DNA of 23,223 nucleotides from Rostrohypoxylon terebratum (Eukaryota > Ascomycota > Sordariomycetes > Xylariales > Hypoxylaceae). The first letter of the stretch is position 1. Each line of letters begins with the position of its first letter. The notes under the pieces are model-generated. The model was given only the letters and a program-made list of their open reading frames with translations, was not told where the DNA came from and did no database searches. Both the position numbers and the translations under genes were made by a program. Below are positions 8,909 through 19,059 of this stretch, in pieces. Location of the stretch: contig MU386066.1 in assembly GCA_022497145.1 (NCBI GenBank), forward strand, positions 1 through 23,223. The letters are read 5' to 3'.

Positions 8909-10883
8909 ATGGCGACTGTCCTTGTCAAAAGTGACGACGACAAAAAAGTTGTCACAGAGTCGACCACTTCGCTCAATAGCGATGGTATACCGCCTCTGGG
9001 AGCTCCCCACGAGGAGAAGAGGTTCTGGTTCCAACGCACGAAGGATTTTGACGGTGAAGCTATTGCCACACAGCCTAGCGTCTTCGATGATCCCAAAACC
9101 GCGGAGCAGTATCATCCTCGAGATGACTGGTATGTTACACCACAGCTCCTTCCGGACGTGTGACAGGGTCTCATATGAACCAATAGGGAAAACTTACACC
9201 GTTTCGACCCAAAGGCCCGGTGGACATGGTCAGAAGAGTACGCCATAGTACGCAAGATTGACTTGAGGATCATGATCTGGGCTTGTACAATGTTCATGGC
9301 ACTGGAATTGGATCGGGCGAACTTGGCACAAGCCCTGACCGACGACTTCTTAGTTGACCTTCATCTAACCACGAATGGTACGCCTCGTGTCCCTAAAAGT
9401 GCCGAATGATATTGACCGAGATTTAGATTACAACTTAGGGAATACCGTGTTCAAGCTGGCATTTCTGGTTGCTGAACTTCCATCTCAGCTTGTCTCGAAG
9501 TGGGTCGGTCCGGACAGGTGGATTCCCTCGCAGATGGTTCTCTGGAGTATTGTAGCCGGGAGCCAATTCTGGCTGTCGGGTAGAACTTCATTCTTAGTAA
9601 CGCGTGCCCTCTTGGCATTCCTCCAGGGAGGTTTCATTCCTGACGTAAGTTTCCCCACGATTCGTATCCCCAGACCAAGTTAGTAAGTACTGAATATTCT
9701 TCCATAGGTAATCCTTTACTTGTCTTACTTCTATAAGCATCATGAATTGTCTATCCGCCTTGGCTTTTTCTGGACCATGATGAGTGTTGCCGATATTCTC
9801 TGCGGTCTCCTAGCCGCAGGTTTCCTGGAAATGAGGGGAGTGCTAGGTTACGCCGGTTGGCGGTGGCTCTTCTTGCTTGAGGCTTTGATAACTCTCATAG
9901 TCGGGTTGCTCTCATTCGGTCTTATGCCACCTGGACCCTGCCAGACGGCAAATTGGTTCCGAGGGAAGAATGGATGGTTCTCACCTCGGGAGGAAACTAT
10001 CATCGTCAATAGAGTCCTACGCGAAGACCCGAGCAAGAGCGATATGCATAACCGACAACCGATCACGCCGAGACTGTTATGGAAGTGTCTCAAGGATTTC
10101 GATCTCTGGCCACTGTATATCCTCGGACTCACTTTCCAGATTCCATCCACGCCAGAACAACAATACTTGACCCTCTCGCTTCGACAGATGAATTTCAGTA
10201 CACTCACATCCAATTTGCTTTCCATCCCATGGACAGTGCTCCACAGTAGGGAATCCCGGAGAAAACCACTTTGATATCAGCCCGCTAACTTTCCATGTAG
10301 TTATCACAATGCTCGGGCTCACATACACAGCTGAGATATTCAAGGAGCTTACCTTCGTCTCTTTGATTGGGCAAATCTGGATATTGCCTTTCTTGATTTA
10401 TCTGAATGTCGCCAACACTGCAGCTGCGAGCAGGTGGGTCATCTGGACCGTGACAACTCTCCTGCTAGCGTATCCAAACGGTACGTTACCCCTACTCGTC
10501 CTCATTTTTGGCATACCGACTCTAACATGATATTACCAGCACACCCTATTCAGGTAGGCTGGAACTCGCGCAACTCTAACACAGTACGTGCTCGGACGGT
10601 ATCGGCGGCGTGTTACAACATGTTCTGCCAAGCTGGCGGCATCATATCTTCCAACATTTATCGCTCGGATGATGCCCCCCTCTACCGCAGGGGTAACAGA
10701 CAGCTTTTAGCCTTGCTGATCATGAATATCGTCCTCTACTCCCTCACCAAAGTGTACTATGTCTCCCGAAACCGGTACAGGGATAAGAAGTGGAATGCAA
10801 TGACAGATGATGAGAAGCTCCACTATCTATCAACGACAATTGACGAGGGTAATAAGCGGTTAGACTTCAGATTTCAACACTGA
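8909..10883 (+). CDS. MFS transporter, allantoate permease (Dal5)/anion:cation symporter type
   Basis: Six exons (8909-9129, 9187-9377, 9427-9644, 9708-10245, 10301-10480, 10540-10883) join in frame to 563 aa. The five introns are 49-63 nt with clean GT-AG ends. The protein shows family landmarks in order: NLHRFDPKARWTW before the first helix, FMALELDRANLAQALTD, KLAFLVAELPSQLVSKWVG, a GYAGWRWLFLLEALITLIVG helix, the MHNRQPITP loop, HPIQVGWNSRNSN, and the terminal KRLDFRFQH. These fit the ACS family, which includes yeast allantoate, pantothenate, nicotinate and biotin permeases. About twelve membrane helices and cytosolic ends are expected, acting as a proton symporter in the plasma membrane. 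The substrate cannot be read from sequence. The start at 8909 gives the usual acidic, Lys-rich cytosolic N-terminus. Every splice junction restores a conserved stretch, so the gene appears intact. Confidence 0.93.
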
Positions 10884-11382
10884 AACAATGGGAGAAGATT
10901 GTGTAGGTGAAGATGGGCGGGTAGAGAATTATAGAAGAGGTGAAAGTTGTACCTAGTAGATAGGAGTTGCGAGTCACAGATTGGAGCATGTTTTCAATTC
11001 TAGTTTATGTGATTACAGCTGTGATACGTCAAACGGGAGACGGTATCCTCTTGTGCCAATATTAGTCGACTTTCAGTCGCTACCATGACTGTGTGATGTA
11101 GGTATATATCGCGAGTGGTAGGTTAAGCTAGAAGACTGTTCCCGCTTGCTGCCCCTACCAAATTTGCCGATACACAGAGTAAACATCATTAGCTTAAATC
11201 CGGCACTATTGAATGGAAATATCACCTCCAATCTCAAATAGGAAACTCGTGTGCTAATCTGGAAAGATCCAGGGCTGAAAGGTGGAGTATAAAAGGGACC
11301 ACAGACCACACGAACCCATGGACTTAGACACAGGTCATGAAACGACGACAATATAATTCTCAACCTTTGGTTATTATTTGGA
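10884..11382. other. Spacer between MFS transporter and HET-type fragment
   Basis: It holds the transporter's 3' region and the presumed promoter of the HET-type fragment. I see no gene in it; the 96-codon minus-strand frame at 11073-11363 has no family features. Confidence 0.6.
11288..11295 (+). promoter_or_regulatory. TATA box upstream of HET-type fragment
   Basis: TATAAAAG lies 95 nt upstream of the HET-type start codon. It suggests the core promoter is intact although the gene body is broken. Confidence 0.5.
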
Positions 11383-12227
11383 ATGGGTAACTATGATTAC
11401 CTTCGCAGTCTCTGCGGGAACTGCCAAAGGATAAACCTGAATGACATACAATTGCGTTACGCCTTCTCCGAGGAAAAAGGTGGACGCTGGCCGGATGAAG
11501 AGGAGCAAGAGATACCCACGAAGTATCACCTGGTAGACCAATTCCCCGGACTCCAAAACTTTCCGATCATGGATGCTATTTCTGTGCCTTTTTACGAAGG
11601 GCAATTCTATCGGACGATACTGCAGATTTTCTAGAGCCGACTTATGAAATGAAGTTAGCGGATATACAACCTCAAGACATAAAAATCTCAATAACATTCT
11701 TATGGAACCAGTACACGCCCCTTAGCAAATCAGTTTCGAGCTATGTCAAAGTGGCAGTTGGCTTTGCTGACGAAGATATTGAGTTTACCCTGTGGTGTCG
11801 TATTAAGGCTACTACAAGTATGGTGCCATATATATGAATTCAATTGATGTTGCCTCTTTAACGCCTTATATCAGGAAATGATCACCTCGCAAAATATTTG
11901 CAGGTTCCTATATCACTAAATCTATCATATGAGGATGAAGAGAGTTCACGATGGATGAAGTCCAAGATCGGTGAATGTAAAAAGCATGACCATCATCTAC
12001 CTACACCCGACTATATACCAAAACGCCTGATAGATGTACGAGGGGAAACTACTAAACTTGTACTCAGAAGTGATCTAAGGGGCTCAGCTATTAGATACAC
12101 TGCTTTAAGTTACTGCTGGGGAACTCCAGATGAAGCGTCGAGTCAGTTGAAGACAACAACGCCAACAATTCCTCAACGGCGAAAGGAAATTCGGCCTTGT
12201 GAAATGCCTCCTACCTTGAGTGTGTGA
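11383..12227 (+). pseudogene. HET-domain (heterokaryon incompatibility-like) gene fragment
   Basis: The N-terminal part of a HET-family protein is recognisable. A CGNC pair is at residues 11-14, then KYHLVDQFPGLQ in the first frame. The frame then shifts by one base at an A4 run (11555-11558), and the second frame continues with LSDHGCYFCAFLRRAILSDD, the usual GCxxCAFLR motif. A 57-nt intron (11818-11874) joins KATT to NDHLAKYLQVP. The protein then reaches W-x6-C-x4-H, PKRLIDV and YTALSYCWG, the start of the HET domain with its KTTTPTIPQR tail. The reading frame ends at 12225-12227 with a stop supplied by the terminal repeat of an inserted element. The rest of the domain is missing and does not resume beyond the element. 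HET proteins mediate non-self recognition and cell death in filamentous fungi; this copy cannot make a full domain. Confidence 0.8.
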
Positions 12228-12630
12228 CGAACCTATACTTAGGCTTAGTAAGTATAGCTTCATAAGGGGGTCTTGATTTTAAGGTAACAGTAATCGTAGA
12301 GGTCAAGTATAATCAATCAAGTATGTTCGTCAGAGAGGCTTGGAGTCCTCTCCCTACTCGTAGTGAATAGACTTAGATTGATAACTAAAGAACTAAAGTG
12401 AGTGACTAGATACATGGAAAATGCTATGATTATATAGATATCCTCTCTTCCTTCTTCTGTATACGAGGCCACCGTGATCTGGTTGATCTGGCTGATCTGG
12501 GTTGATCTAACCCAGATCACATAGATCACACAGATCAACTTAGATCAGGAAATTCCGTGGTTTATCCGTGATTGGTTCGCGGCGTCTCCACAAAGGGGTT
12601 GTTATTCCTTCGAACTGTAGGTTCGTGACA
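12223..12630. mobile_element. LTR-like or MITE-like element inserted in the HET gene
   Basis: The element starts TGTGACGAACCTA and ends TAGGTTCGTGACA. These ends are inverted copies matching at 12 of 13 positions, and they begin with TG and end with CA as in retrotransposon LTRs. The length is 408 bp. It has no long reading frame, and it carries a cluster of GATC motifs and a hairpin near its middle. No clear target-site duplication is visible (GAGTG on the left, GATAT on the right). A solo LTR is my first choice; a non-autonomous inverted-repeat transposon is the alternative. Confidence 0.6.
12474..12547. repeat. Eight-fold GATC array with dyad symmetry
   Basis: Four TGATCT-type units are followed by four AGATCA-type units, so the array is roughly its own reverse complement. 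The centre forms a hairpin: TGATCTGGGTT (12493-12503), a 5-nt loop, then AACCCAGATCA (12509-12519). It lies inside the LTR-like element. Confidence 0.7.
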
Positions 12631-12705
12631 GATATCCATTGAATAGAAATGCAATCTAAGTAGCCCTGCTCTGGCACCTTCTACCTACCTCCTTACAATA
12701 GTATC

Positions 12706-13500
12706 TCAGCCCTTTAAAGCACCTGTTTCCTTCGCGACGTCTAGAATCTCCTCTACGAGTGGGTTCACGTCCGTCAATTTCAACAGCACTCTATGATTCC
12801 CATCCCACTCATATAACCTTGTAGTGGTCCGGTCGCAGTATTCATCGTACAGCTCACGATGCAGATGCAAACCCGGATCACTCAGGCCGTGAACGTGGAT
12901 AGTCGGAATCTTTAGGATATGCTCGCCTTTCATGATATCCATCAGATCGGGGCCACCCATAAGTCCGATCTGTGACGGATGGTGTAGCATAGAGGATTGA
13001 AAAACGTCGGGCGCTAAATTCACTATAGGCGCCCGCCCTGCCATGAGCACCGCAAACTTCCAGTCTGAGCCCGCCTGTGACGCCCCTAACTTCTCTGCTC
13101 GAACCTGTTGTCTGAATAGCAGACTCGCCGATAGCTTCGCGCCTTGACTAAACCCGAGCAATCCAACCCACGGCCCAGTAGCCCCTGCTCGATCATCTTC
13201 ATCCATGGCTTGTTTGAGCTGGGCATCGATCGCTTCGATCGCGGTGTCGTCTTCGACTTCGGGTTGGCCTGGCAGCCAACGTAGCCATCGTTTGAATGGC
13301 CCATACTCGGCATAGACCGAGAGAACGTCTGGGCCGGCGGAGGACTCAAATGGGGCCTCCGCGTAGACGAAACGAAAGTAGGACGCTAGTGACCTCGACA
13401 GGACGCGACACTGCATCTTGAATATGCGAGCATTAGTGCCGCCGCCGTGCAAACAGAGAATGCGCGGCAGCTCCAACGTCGCGTCTTCCTGTTGGGCCAT
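12706..13500 (-). CDS. FSH1-family serine hydrolase
   Basis: This single-exon, 264-aa protein has the fungal FSH1 alpha/beta-hydrolase layout. The oxyanion strand LPRILCLHGGGTNA is at residues 11-24 and FVYAEAP follows at 44-50. The nucleophile elbow is GFSQG with Ser118. The acid strand is PTIHVHGLSDPG with Asp208, and the catalytic His is His236 in DGNHRV. All three members of the Ser-Asp-His triad are present and the length is typical. Relatives include yeast Fsh1 and the thioesterase-like LovG and CitA types of polyketide clusters. No such cluster is visible here, so the substrate is unknown. There is no signal peptide, so it is probably cytosolic. The 3' end is only 75 bp from the LTR-like element, and its upstream region is shared with the rightward F-box gene. 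Confidence 0.93.
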   Translation of the reverse strand: MAQQEDATLELPRILCLHGGGTNARIFKMQCRVLSRSLASYFRFVYAEAPFESSAGPDVLSVYAEYGPFKRWLRWLPGQPEVEDDTAIEAIDAQLKQAMDEDDRAGATGPWVGLLGFSQGAKLSASLLFRQQVRAEKLGASQAGSDWKFAVLMAGRAPIVNLAPDVFQSSMLHHPSQIGLMGGPDLMDIMKGEHILKIPTIHVHGLSDPGLHLHRELYDEYCDRTTTRLYEWDGNHRVLLKLTDVNPLVEEILDVAKETGALKG

Positions 13501-14459
13501 GATGTGCGTGTAGCGAGAGTTTCTGGTGGTGTATAACTGAGGCGATTTCGGCGCTGTTTACTGCGATATATGATGCGGGGGTTGTCAGACGTGGGCACTA
13601 GGTGCTCGTAGTTCAAAGCATAGATGAGCAACAACAAAGCACGAAGTGTACCATGGACATATTAACAGAGGAGGACAAGAGGCGCAAACTAGAGGCGCAA
13701 ACGAATCGGTGATCTCGAAATGTCGAAATGAGAAAAGTGAAGACTGGAATATGTCGCCGGCGAAAGATAGACCGGCTCAATGTTGTCATTCTAAGCCATG
13801 CCGTAAAAACTCCGGATCCGCAGCACGCTGTCAGACGTCAGGGAGCAGGATTCCAGGGTTCCCTCATTGAGACACCTTAGGAACCAATCAGCATCCTTCG
13901 ATACCTATTACCTGGTACTAGGTAGGCTTGTGTTTCGGACTTCACCAACTCAAAGTTCTCGCCGCCTCCTTGCTTACCTACTTACTTCCCAATTACCTCA
14001 ATATTTAGTAAGCTGGGCTAGCTCGAATCAACGCCAAGAGATTGATGTGACAACCTTGGAAGCCTCATGCTACCTAGTACTAGGTTAGTAGGTACTTTGT
14101 CAGCGTCATGGCGTCCATAGTCATAGCTGGAGATGCTTAGCTAATACATATTCACATGCATCACTAGGTACCTATGTATTCATAATAGCACTTTCCCAGC
14201 GACCATGGCTTCTCCCCGTATCTATAGGATATACGTAAGAAGTACGTATATAACAGGGTAGGTAGTTCAAAATGAGTCCCTGCTAGATAGGTATTTGGTA
14301 AAAGGTGATAGTTTGCGCGTTGGAAAGAACGCCGTGACGGGCTGCTTACCCCTATCCGCCCCTATCTTCGTTCCTCCAATTTGTTCATTCCAGCCCAAAA
14401 CATCACCACTTTGGCAAACAGCCCGAACAACATCATTAACAAACGGTTATGATGCCATC
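13501..14459. other. Divergent promoter region between hydrolase and F-box gene
   Basis: No gene is supported. The stretch contains several GGTACTAGGTAGG and CTACCTAGTACTAGG motifs (13905-14100, 14160-14170) and the second copy of the 20-bp dispersed repeat. Small frames at 13646-13870 and 13867-14088 look random. Confidence 0.55.
14049..14068 (+). repeat. 20-bp dispersed direct repeat, copy 2
   Basis: This is identical to 3328-3347 (GACAACCTTGGAAGCCTCAT). It is followed immediately by GCTACCTAGTACTAGG. Confidence 0.7.
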
Positions 14460-16692
14460 ATGTCGCAGGACTTGCCAGCAGAGTTATTCCGCATAATATT
14501 TTCCGAAATCAACATCACCCATGACGATCTCAAGTCACTGAGGCTAGTGTCGAAGTCGTGGACCGATCATGCCACCGATCTACTGTTCCACCGAATCTGT
14601 CTCTCTCGACTCAAGAAGGATCGCGACGCATTTTTCAACATCACATCCTGTCCTCACTTAGCAAAATGTGTTCGAGTGCTTGTATGGTACGAGCTCGGCA
14701 ACGATATCCCTCATTGGTACCTTCCCGATGAAGCCCCTCACTACGATGATATGCCGGAATCGCTTGAGTCTCTCCACGAAGGCCCTGATACGCGACTCTT
14801 TTACGTTGAGCTTGCTTCACAGATCAAGGATCTCTTCTGGTTCTCATTACAGTTTGCTCTAGATAGAGATACAGATACTAACAATGCAGTGAAGGGGGAA
14901 CTGAAGAAGCTCGAGGACTTCATGGCACAGTTCTAGAATGCGTTAGATGCCATGCCCCGGCTACATACTCTAGTTAGCCAACCGATGCACCCATGTCGCC
15001 TCCTTACCAAGTCCTCTACCGATTATCCGATAACTGCTCAGCTTCTGAATGGCGGCATGGGCAGTATCGGTTCTACCATATCTCAGACCACTCACGCCCT
15101 CTTACATCTAGGACTACGGATGCGGGCCCCCCCACAAAATCTGACATGCAAATTGAATCGTTTCTACTATGCTGATATCCATGAATACAGCGCTCTGGCT
15201 GGGATGGGGCTGAAATATCTCCCTGCCCTTTTCATTAATCTGACGCATCTCGATTTGTGCATCAGCGTCACCATAAGCCGAATAGACATATACGAACTAC
15301 GAGATTTTATCATGGGAAGAAAGTCTCTCACTCATCTTCGCTTGTGTTTTGAGAGAAGCTACATGACCAATTTCGAGACGGGACCACTAGTCAATCCTGG
15401 ATCTATTGTTCTCAATCACCCCCAATTTTACCTCCCAAAACTGCGCTACCTGCACATCTCGCATACGGGAACCCGGCTTCACATTTTTCTTAAAGTCGTT
15501 AAAAGACATGCGGGCACGCTTAGGTTCCTTCGAGCAGATGAGAACTTTCCCGCGGGAACACTGCAGCAATTCGTGGATATGTCAGTCTCAAATGAACTGG
15601 ACTTGGACGACCTTGTGATCATACCGTTCGATTTCGAACACATCCCATTCATAGTATTCAACGAGGCATTCAAGACTGGTGAATTATCACGTGGAGGGAT
15701 TCTGGAAAGGTATATCGAAATTGCCAAATTTGCGTATATTCGCGGCCTGTGGCTTGCATACGATATGGATGCCTGGAGAACTGCAGCTATCGTCGATAGT
15801 AGATCAGTATACGGTTTACCAAATTACAAGGACGAATATCGAATATTGGATGCCGAGAATCAAGACTGGAGGGATGGAGTGGGGAACGTATTCCACATAG
15901 GGCATGATGACGATGACGACAACGAAAACCCTGATCAAGATCCTGTCGAGGCTCGCGAGAACGCTTCAAACACGAAACGACTACGCAAATCGCCGTGGTG
16001 GGAATGGCGATCACTTTTCGATGGGAGGCCTGAGCCGCTTTATTTAACTGATGCCCAAATATCCGCCATGCAGCATAACGGCGAAAAACTCCCAATATGT
16101 CCGACCGAAGTATGGCGGTTCCAACATCGCAATGGAGAGGTCGCCTTTGGCGACGATCCTCTAGAGTACTGGGAGGATTGGGAAGGCAGCGATGCCGGTG
16201 ATAGCGCTTCACCTACGCCATTCGGAAACGATAGAGGACTTGTTCGGGTGTTCAGGCTAGAGCTATCGGAAATGTTGAAACGGAATTTTTCCCTGGGGCT
16301 AGTCTTGCCTAGTGTTCTGGGCAATATGAAGGTACTCATGATAGAGTGAAATCTGGCGCTCGGGTATTGGTAAAGGTGCTGCTGGGATACCCAATAGGTA
16401 TACTTTTCGCAAGGGTTTGACGTCGACGCTAGAGTCCAGGTCGGATCCGACGGGAGTTGTGTTTGGTGGCATGGAGAGACGGAAACCACTGTAAAATATT
16501 CGCATTGCGTAATTCTAAACGTACCACTTTTCGTTCCAGTGTTATCTTCGAGTTTGCGTTGACTTGGATAGTCCCGTGAATAGGTACCTTGATGAGGACA
16601 ACGGTATATTTAGAGAATTCCGCCAGCAACTCTATCAACTTCCACCACAGAAGCTTTTGACAGAATGTGCGACACGAGGATTTCCGATATAG
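14460..16692 (+). CDS. Large F-box protein with leucine-rich region; in-frame TAG
   Basis: Exons 14460-16331, 16398-16490 and 16540-16692 form one frame of about 704 codons. The N-terminus is an F-box (LPAELFRIIFSEI, then LKSLRLVSKSWTDHATDLLF), expected to bind Skp1 in an SCF ubiquitin ligase. Leucine-rich-type stretches follow (LTHLDLCISVTI, LTHLRLCF, LPKLRYLHISH, LRFLRADE), plausible for substrate binding. Next come an Asp-rich linker (HDDDDDNENPDQDP) and a Trp-rich segment (WWEWRSLFDGRPEPLYLTD). The two 3' exons add FDVDARVQVGSDGSCVWW and YLDEDNGIFREFRQQLYQLP. Their introns (66 and 49 nt) have GT-AG ends, and the second has a CTAAAC branch site. TAG at 14934-14936 interrupts MAQF-NALDAMPRLHTL, where Gln (CAG) would fit. 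A 48-nt intron at 14889-14936 would also remove it, but its GTGAAG donor is unlike the others here. The start at 14460 is preferred over 14295 because the F-box follows it directly. Confidence 0.78.
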
Positions 16693-17101
16693 AATGTTAA
16701 GGGAAGGTTGACATCCACCACCCTCATCCACACAAGTTAGTTCCAAAAGCTAGGTCACTAGGGACAGATTGGATTCGGTGGTTGAGTGCTATAATATAGA
16801 GGAAGGTTAATTGACTCGGTGCAATTCATTCGATAAATGGTGAGGTAAGATGGTCAAAAATGAGTGTATTGATGGTAAACAGAATTTACCTAGCTACGTA
16901 AGTTTTCAACGAGTGACTATATATCGCTGCATTTCGAGACTATTGCGGTCAGTCATCTGCGATGCTTCTCAGAGGTAAGGACTGTGGTAAGGTATCTCCA
17001 ACACGGGGCCCAGTCCCCTGTGTTCCAACAGTCGGCGGAGTGCATCGAATTCCTAGCTGTCCAATCTTTCCGAGAACTCTCCTATTCTACCCGTAGCCTT
17101 T
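16693..17101. other. Spacer between convergent genes
   Basis: This 409-bp stretch separates the 3' ends of the F-box gene (+) and the QWDGYP gene (-). I see no gene or repeat in it. Confidence 0.6.
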
Positions 17102-18069
17102 CTAGCCCAGGTGCAACTTCTCGACCTTAGATGCAGCATCATTACCACCGTCGCTACTACTGTCGCCCTCATCTCCATCGTCAAAGTCGTCTTCCATGAC
17201 CATTTCTGCCACATTCTGTTCAATCTCCGTCGCAAGTTGCATGAATTTTTTCTTGTCCCAACTACGAAGTTCCAAGAAAGTGAAACTGGTGACGAAGGCG
17301 GGGACCCCATCATCTGGATCGCCAACATCCTCGAAAGGATGGCCCTCGGACTTAGGTCCAGTGCATGTGAAGATCTTCAGTTGCTCTTCATCCAGATCGA
17401 CAATATAGGCCCTAGAATCGGTGAGCATTAGGACGACATTTCACGAGTTGGTTTGAATCAAATACCATTCACAAGAAAACCCATCTACGTTTTATATTGT
17501 TAGCACCATGAGATTATGACGATATAAGAATCTGGTATGAAGCGTACCATTTGCGAAATCCAATTCTGATTGGACTGGCAATTTGTTATCAGGGGTGGCA
17601 TTCGCGATCAGCTCGAGGATCCCAGCACCAGTTCCTCGAGATAAGGAAGGGAATAGTTTGTCGGACTGTTTATCCTCATGTATGATAATACATTTTTTAT
17701 GTTCGAAGGGCATTCCTCGCATACGCCGACGCTCGCCATCATCGAGATAATCATCGAACTCCTTGGGACTTAACGAATCGATCTGTGTCATTTCATCCTT
17801 GACCTCTCTAGTAACCCTCTTCCAATCCTCTTCGGTCGGCTCGTAGATATGAGGCAAGCCTGCTCTCAGGCGTGCGATATTCCCTTCGATGTGCAGGAAC
17901 TTATACAGCCAAAAGCCTTGGCCTGTCGGGTAGCCGTCCCATTGGCAATACTTGGCAAGTGCCCTTGGAAGTAAATATCGTCAGTAGGTCAGTCGTCTTC
18001 TATCAAGGGGAAACACAACATATACCATTTGCGATTGACTCGAATGCAAATCAGATTTCGGGTTCCCAT
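17102..18069 (-). CDS. Conserved fungal protein of unknown function with QWDGYP motif
   Basis: Four exons (18069-18026, 17963-17548, 17484-17466, 17411-17102) join in frame to 262 aa. The introns are 62, 63 and 54 nt. The third exon is only 19 nt. Without these splices the frame meets an apparent TGA at about 17442-17444, which lies in the third intron. The protein opens with RNLICIRVNRKWALAKYCQW, then DGYPTGQG (residues 24-31). This fits a small fungal family I remember only as hypothetical proteins, with similar QWDGYPxGxG motifs in some bacterial and phage proteins. A helical charged middle region follows (EPTEEDWKRVTREVKDEMTQ). FSCEW joins AYIVDLDEEQLKIF, a beta-strand pair typical of the family. 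The tail is very acidic (DDFDDGDEGDSSSDGGND). No signal peptide or membrane segment is seen, so it is probably cytosolic or nuclear. Function unknown. Confidence 0.85.
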
Positions 18070-19059
18070 CCTGAGGATTGTAGCTGGCCTTTGATCTTGT
18101 TCTGTAGGCTGCTAGAGTAGATCTGAATTTAATAGGCAATCTTGATGGGGAAGCACTTTGGAAGGTTCAAAGATCTATAAGTGTTTTTTCTATGGATCTC
18201 ATGAAGAATTGATGGCATGTCTGTGCGTTGCTGCCTACTCTAAATGTACATCTATGTTACTAGGTAGGTACGTGAGAAACTGTGAAGATATGTGAAAGTG
18301 ATAGGCCGCTCGGGCGCCTGCATCTTGCATAGCTACTAGGTACCTTAACGCGCACCCAGTATATACCTACTGTATGCGACTTATCATAATGCTACTGAAG
18401 GCCAATGAGAGGCTCTCTCCGCTTCATCACCTAATGACTCATGACACAGAACCTGGCTCGAAACCATGGAGTTGAAGTTTGCTTTTTCAGGGGTATACCT
18501 AAGTAGGTAACCCACTCATCATCTACAAGGAATGCATTACCAAATAAGTAAGTATATATACTTTATATGGGTACCTAGCTTGTGAGAGCCGTTAAGTAAA
18601 CGGTTGTGGTTTGTGAAGCAGATGTCTGCGCATGACTCAACATGGATGTAAGTAGATAACTATGAGGATATTTTTTGTAAATAGAGGAACGTAGTTGATT
18701 GCGTTGCAATACATCAAGTAGAGTGACGTTATTTTTATTGAAGGCTAAAATTGCTGGATGTAAGAAGCGGTTTCTAACACATTATCCACCCTGGGGTGCA
18801 GGGCCATTCCGGCAGCCTAGCACCATCTGACAACCAATGCCAACCCTCTTGAGAGACCCCCTCTCAACATTACGTCTCGATGAGACCGGACGAGACAAGC
18901 AATGTTGGAATATTAGATGGCTGAAAGATACGCCCCACACCTACAGGATAGGTTATATAATATGTGCTGCCTACAGACCTCCACCTGCTCGTAGTTCTTA
19001 TCCTTCTAATACAACAATTATGGCCCTCATAACCTGCGTCTATTCCAACAAGTAACTCC
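18070..19059. other. AT-rich spacer with TACCTAGG-type motifs
   Basis: It is the upstream region of the QWDGYP gene and the downstream region of a small seven-cysteine protein gene. It holds CTAGGTAGGTACG (near 18260), ACTAGGTACC (near 18335), ACCTAAGTAGGTAAC (near 18500) and GGGTACCTAGC (near 18570). A 72-codon frame at 18837-19055 (+) shows no family features. I see no gene. Confidence 0.55.

Noticed and set aside
8333..9115. 260-codon minus-strand open frame across the MFS promoter and first exon
   Set aside because: It is antisense to a well-supported first exon, has no family features, and its open length follows partly from the codon pattern of the opposite strand.
3946..13500. Secondary-metabolite cluster formed by GMC oxidoreductase, MFS transporter and FSH1 hydrolase
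   Set aside because: No backbone synthase, tailoring set or pathway regulator is present, and the genes are separated by kilobases of repeat-rich DNA and a HET fragment.
16429..16746. 105-codon minus-strand frame
   Set aside because: It is the shadow of the two 3' exons of the F-box gene, which are supported by splice sites and frame continuity.
17430..17466. Apparent in-frame TGA in the QWDGYP gene
   Set aside because: It lies in a 54-nt GT-AG intron (17412-17465) whose removal restores the family junction FSCEW-AYIVDLD.
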